A stretch of DNA of 37,265 nt from an uncultured Treponema sp. (GTDB lineage: Bacteria > Spirochaetota > Spirochaetia > Treponematales > Treponemataceae). The stretch is taken from positions 1 through 37,265 of the forward strand of contig CAMVHR010000030.1 of NCBI GenBank assembly GCA_947167345.1. Reading direction: 5' to 3'. The notes beneath the pieces were generated by a model. That model did no database searches, had not been told where the DNA came from, and saw only the letters and a list, made by a program, of their open reading frames with translations. Position numbers and translations under genes: made by a program. Below are positions 35,102-37,265 of the stretch, piece after piece; position 1 is the stretch's first letter; each line of letters opens with the position of its first letter.

Positions 35102-36409
35102 ATGAAAAAGTTTACAATCGTAAAGGCAATGGCAGCAGCATCTGTAGCTGCATTGACAGCATTATCAATGGGATGCAGCAAAAATGATGCACCAGCAGCA
35201 GGTTCTTCAGGCAAGGCAGAGGACAAGACAATCCGCATTGAGGGTGCATTCAGAGGAGAAGAGGAAGCACGTTTTCAGGAAATCGTAAAGATTTTCAACG
35301 AAAAGACTGGTTACAATGTAGTTTACACAGGAAGTCCAGACTTTGAAGTTCAGATTCAGGTAGAAACACAGGCTGGAACTCCACCAGATATTGCAGCTCT
35401 TCCTCAGCCAGGAACAATGAAACGTTTTGCAGAAGCAGGATACCTTAAGCCTCTTCCTTCAGAAGTTGTAGCTGCAATTGATGCAAACTATGCCTCTGTA
35501 TGGAAAGACCTTGGATCTTACAAAGGAAACGTATACGGCATTTTCCACCGTGTAAATGCAAAGAGCTTTGTATGGTACAACAAGAAAGAATGGGCAAAAC
35601 GCGGCTATACAATTCCTACAACATGGGACGAGCTTAAAAAGCTTGAAGACAAAATGGTTGCTGACGGCATTGCGCCATGGTCAGTAGGATTTGAATCAGC
35701 AGCAGCAACAGGATGGGTTGGAACAGACTGGCTTGAAGACCTGATGCTCCGTACTGCAGGACCAGATGTATACGACAAATGGGTTAACCACGAAATTGCA
35801 TTCAATGATCCGGCTGTAGTAAAAGCCCTCAACTACTGTGGCGAAGTTTTCCTTAACAAAAAGTATACCCTTGGCGGTCCAAATAACATTATTGCTCAGA
35901 ACTATGGCGACAGTGTAAAGCCATTGTTTACGAATCCTCCAACAGCAATGATGAACCGTCAGGGTAACTTTATTACAGGATTCATGCAGGATGAAATTCA
36001 GGCAAACCTTGAAGAGAACGTAGGTGTATTCGCTCTTCCTGCTGTAGATCCAAAATGGGGAACACCTGTTCTCGGTGGTGGTGACCAGTTTGTTGCATTT
36101 ACAGACAAACCAGGAGTAAAAGAATTCATGACATTCCTTACAACATGGGAAGCATGTGCTCCTTGGGCTAGAATCGGTGGTGCATTGTTCCCACACAAGA
36201 CTCAGAACTTCAACGACTACGGAAACAGCCTTGAGCGTGACATTGCAAAGATCCTTGTAAATGCTACAGTATTCCGCTTTGATGCATCAGACCTTATGCC
36301 TACAGAAGTTGGTTCAGGTTCATTCTGGACTGGCATGGTAAACTATGTAAGCGGTGCAGAAAATGCAGAACAGTGCCTTAAGACAATTGATGAGACATGG
36401 CCTCGTTAA
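35102..36409 (+). CDS. ABC transporter sugar-binding lipoprotein, alpha-glucoside (AglE-like) type
   Basis: A 435-residue lipoprotein: MKKFTIVKAM, a hydrophobic stretch and lipobox LSMGC with Cys25, then a Ser/Gly/Ala-rich linker. The mature domain is a family 1 carbohydrate-binding protein (FQEIVKIFNEKTGYNVVYTGSPDFEVQIQ; PDIAALPQPGTMKRFAEAGYLKPL; KSFVWYNKKEWAKRGYTIPTTWDEL). The overall style, with LYP/FFPHK-like GGALFPHKTQNF late in the protein, is like alpha-glucoside binding proteins. It captures an oligosaccharide for the permease encoded downstream. AGGAGG lies 6 nt before the ATG. A strong hairpin between it and the permease gene would let it be made in excess. Confidence 0.92.
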   Translation: MKKFTIVKAMAAASVAALTALSMGCSKNDAPAAGSSGKAEDKTIRIEGAFRGEEEARFQEIVKIFNEKTGYNVVYTGSPDFEVQIQVETQAGTPPDIAALPQPGTMKRFAEAGYLKPLPSEVVAAIDANYASVWKDLGSYKGNVYGIFHRVNAKSFVWYNKKEWAKRGYTIPTTWDELKKLEDKMVADGIAPWSVGFESAAATGWVGTDWLEDLMLRTAGPDVYDKWVNHEIAFNDPAVVKALNYCGEVFLNKKYTLGGPNNIIAQNYGDSVKPLFTNPPTAMMNRQGNFITGFMQDEIQANLEENVGVFALPAVDPKWGTPVLGGGDQFVAFTDKPGVKEFMTFLTTWEACAPWARIGGALFPHKTQNFNDYGNSLERDIAKILVNATVFRFDASDLMPTEVGSGSFWTGMVNYVSGAENAEQCLKTIDETWPR

Positions 36410-36440
36410 TTCTGATAAAGACAGCTTGCTAATCTAAATA

Positions 36441-36475
36441 AAAACCTGAAGCCTTAGTTTAAGGCTTTAGGTTTT
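36441..36475 (+). terminator. Intercistronic hairpin (partial terminator) after the binding-protein gene
   Basis: A continuous 16-bp stem with one G-U pair: AAAACCTGAAGCCTTA (36441-36456) pairs with 36460-36475, loop GTT. The right arm ends in a T-run. It lies inside the apparent operon, 27 bp before the permease ATG, so it probably attenuates or stabilises rather than fully ends transcription. Confidence 0.8.
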
Positions 36476-36502
36476 TGCATTAATTTTCAAAAAGGAGGAT
36501 AT

Positions 36503-37265
36503 ATGTCTGAGACAAAAGCTTTAAAACAATCAGTCTCAGCCCCCGATCTGGCAAAAACATTTTGTACAGTCCTTATTACAGTACTGGTTGCCGTTGGAGG
36601 CTTTCTTTTACTGCGGAACGATAACTTTCCGCAAATAGTTACAACCATCGTTGCAATCGCATGGGGTGTAAGCAGCGTCGCACTTATTTTTTATTCATTA
36701 AATCTTCTTGCTCAGGCATTTCCTACCAAAACATATAATAAAATAGTGCCTTACATTTTCGTAGGTCCAGCCGTAATAATTCTGGCATGGTACCTTCTTA
36801 TTCCTACAGTACGCTCCCTTGTGTTCAGCTTTATGAACAGGGATTCAACCAAATTTGTAGGATTGGAAAACTACAAATATCTTTTTACAGACCGTTCTAT
36901 GGTCATATCCATCCGCAATACGCTTATATGGCTTGTATGCGGAACGGCTTTCAGCGTAGTATTCGGACTTATAGCAGCAATTCTTGCAGAACGCAGCTAT
37001 ATAGAAAAAGTCGGCAAAACTTTTATCTTCCTGCCTATGTCAATCTCTTTGGTTGGTGCAGGCGTTATTTTCAAATTCATGTATTCCGCAAAATTTGGTG
37101 GAGCAGAACAAACAGGTTTACTAAATGCACTCGTTGTAGCATGCGGTGGCGAACCTAATAACTGGTTGCAAAATGCACCTTGGAACAATTTTTTCCTTAT
37201 TGCAATATTCGTATGGCTCCAGACCGGATTTGCATTAGTAGTCCTGTCTGCCGCATTAAAGGCAG
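36503..37265 (+). CDS. ABC transporter permease, alpha-glucoside type (AglF-like), 3' end beyond window
   Basis: Open from the ATG at 36503 to the right edge (254 codons), with AGGAGG (36493-36498) just upstream. The translation begins MSETKALKQSVSAPDLAKTF. Two N-terminal membrane segments (about 20-37 and 45-70) precede a canonical MalF-type core that starts at PYIFVGPAVIILAWYLLIPT. The conserved FVGLENYKYLFTD follows, then IRNTLIWLVCGTAFSVVFGLIAAILAER and IFLPMSISLVGAGVIFKFMY. The two additional N-terminal helices are a trait of AglF-like permeases. It should pair with a second permease (AglG-like) to the right of the window. Confidence 0.9.
   Translation, partial: MSETKALKQSVSAPDLAKTFCTVLITVLVAVGGFLLLRNDNFPQIVTTIVAIAWGVSSVALIFYSLNLLAQAFPTKTYNKIVPYIFVGPAVIILAWYLLIPTVRSLVFSFMNRDSTKFVGLENYKYLFTDRSMVISIRNTLIWLVCGTAFSVVFGLIAAILAERSYIEKVGKTFIFLPMSISLVGAGVIFKFMYSAKFGGAEQTGLLNALVVACGGEPNNWLQNAPWNNFFLIAIFVWLQTGFALVVLSAALKA

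Noticed and set aside
35696-36196. Minus-strand frame of 166 codons opposite the AglE-like gene
   Set aside because: Cys/Trp-rich shadow of a real gene; no ribosome site and no family features.

Overview
The window is about 40% GC and reads as spirochaete chromosome, most likely a gut- or rumen-type Treponema. This is inferred from protein style (double-Cache chemoreceptors, hybrid sensor kinase, alpha-glucoside-type ABC importer, alanine/Na+ symporter, COG2509-type flavoprotein) and was not confirmed by any search. There are 27 supportable protein genes, the last cut by the right edge. I see no rRNA, tRNA, CRISPR, IS element or prophage.

Layout. 1-6.3 kb: a chemoreceptor gene, a divergent FAD oxidoreductase, a MATE exporter and era. 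6.4-12.6 kb (minus strand): a six-gene operon read ABC ATPase, permease, lipoprotein binding protein, NifD-like, NifK-like, NifX-like. 12.7-20.5 kb: flavin reductase, an Uup-type ABC-F ATPase, a membrane protein with a degenerate kinase-like region, a biotin-dependent carboxyltransferase, hisC and a phosphodiesterase. 20.5-26.4 kb: corA behind an unrecognised 644-residue protein, ssb, and a U32 peptidase-family (RlhA-like) gene. 26.4-33.7 kb: a chemoreceptor gene directly followed by an orphan sugar-binding lipoprotein gene, an AGCS symporter and a hybrid histidine kinase. 33.8-37.3 kb: a 22-bp tandem repeat array, then a LacI regulator, an alpha-glucoside-type binding protein and the first permease.

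The most interesting system is the nitrogenase-like operon. Both component-1-like subunits keep the three-cysteine pattern used for the P-cluster. The D-like subunit also keeps the cysteine equivalent to the FeMo-cofactor ligand, but has Asn where nitrogenase has its His ligand. A NifX-type cofactor carrier is co-encoded. NifH, NifB and NifEN partners are absent from the window. Tight translational coupling to a NitT/TauT-type importer suggests that an imported small organic or anionic substrate is handled by a nitrogenase-like reductase, or that the pair is a cofactor scaffold. The substrate cannot be read from sequence.

Two further patterns stand out. At least six genes have a sigma70-like -10 box ending 6-9 nt before the start codon and no Shine-Dalgarno sequence, implying leaderless mRNAs. 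The hybrid kinase/LacI intergenic region carries five tandem 22-bp units that alternate between two subtypes, plus a cre-like LacI-family operator on the lacI-type promoter.
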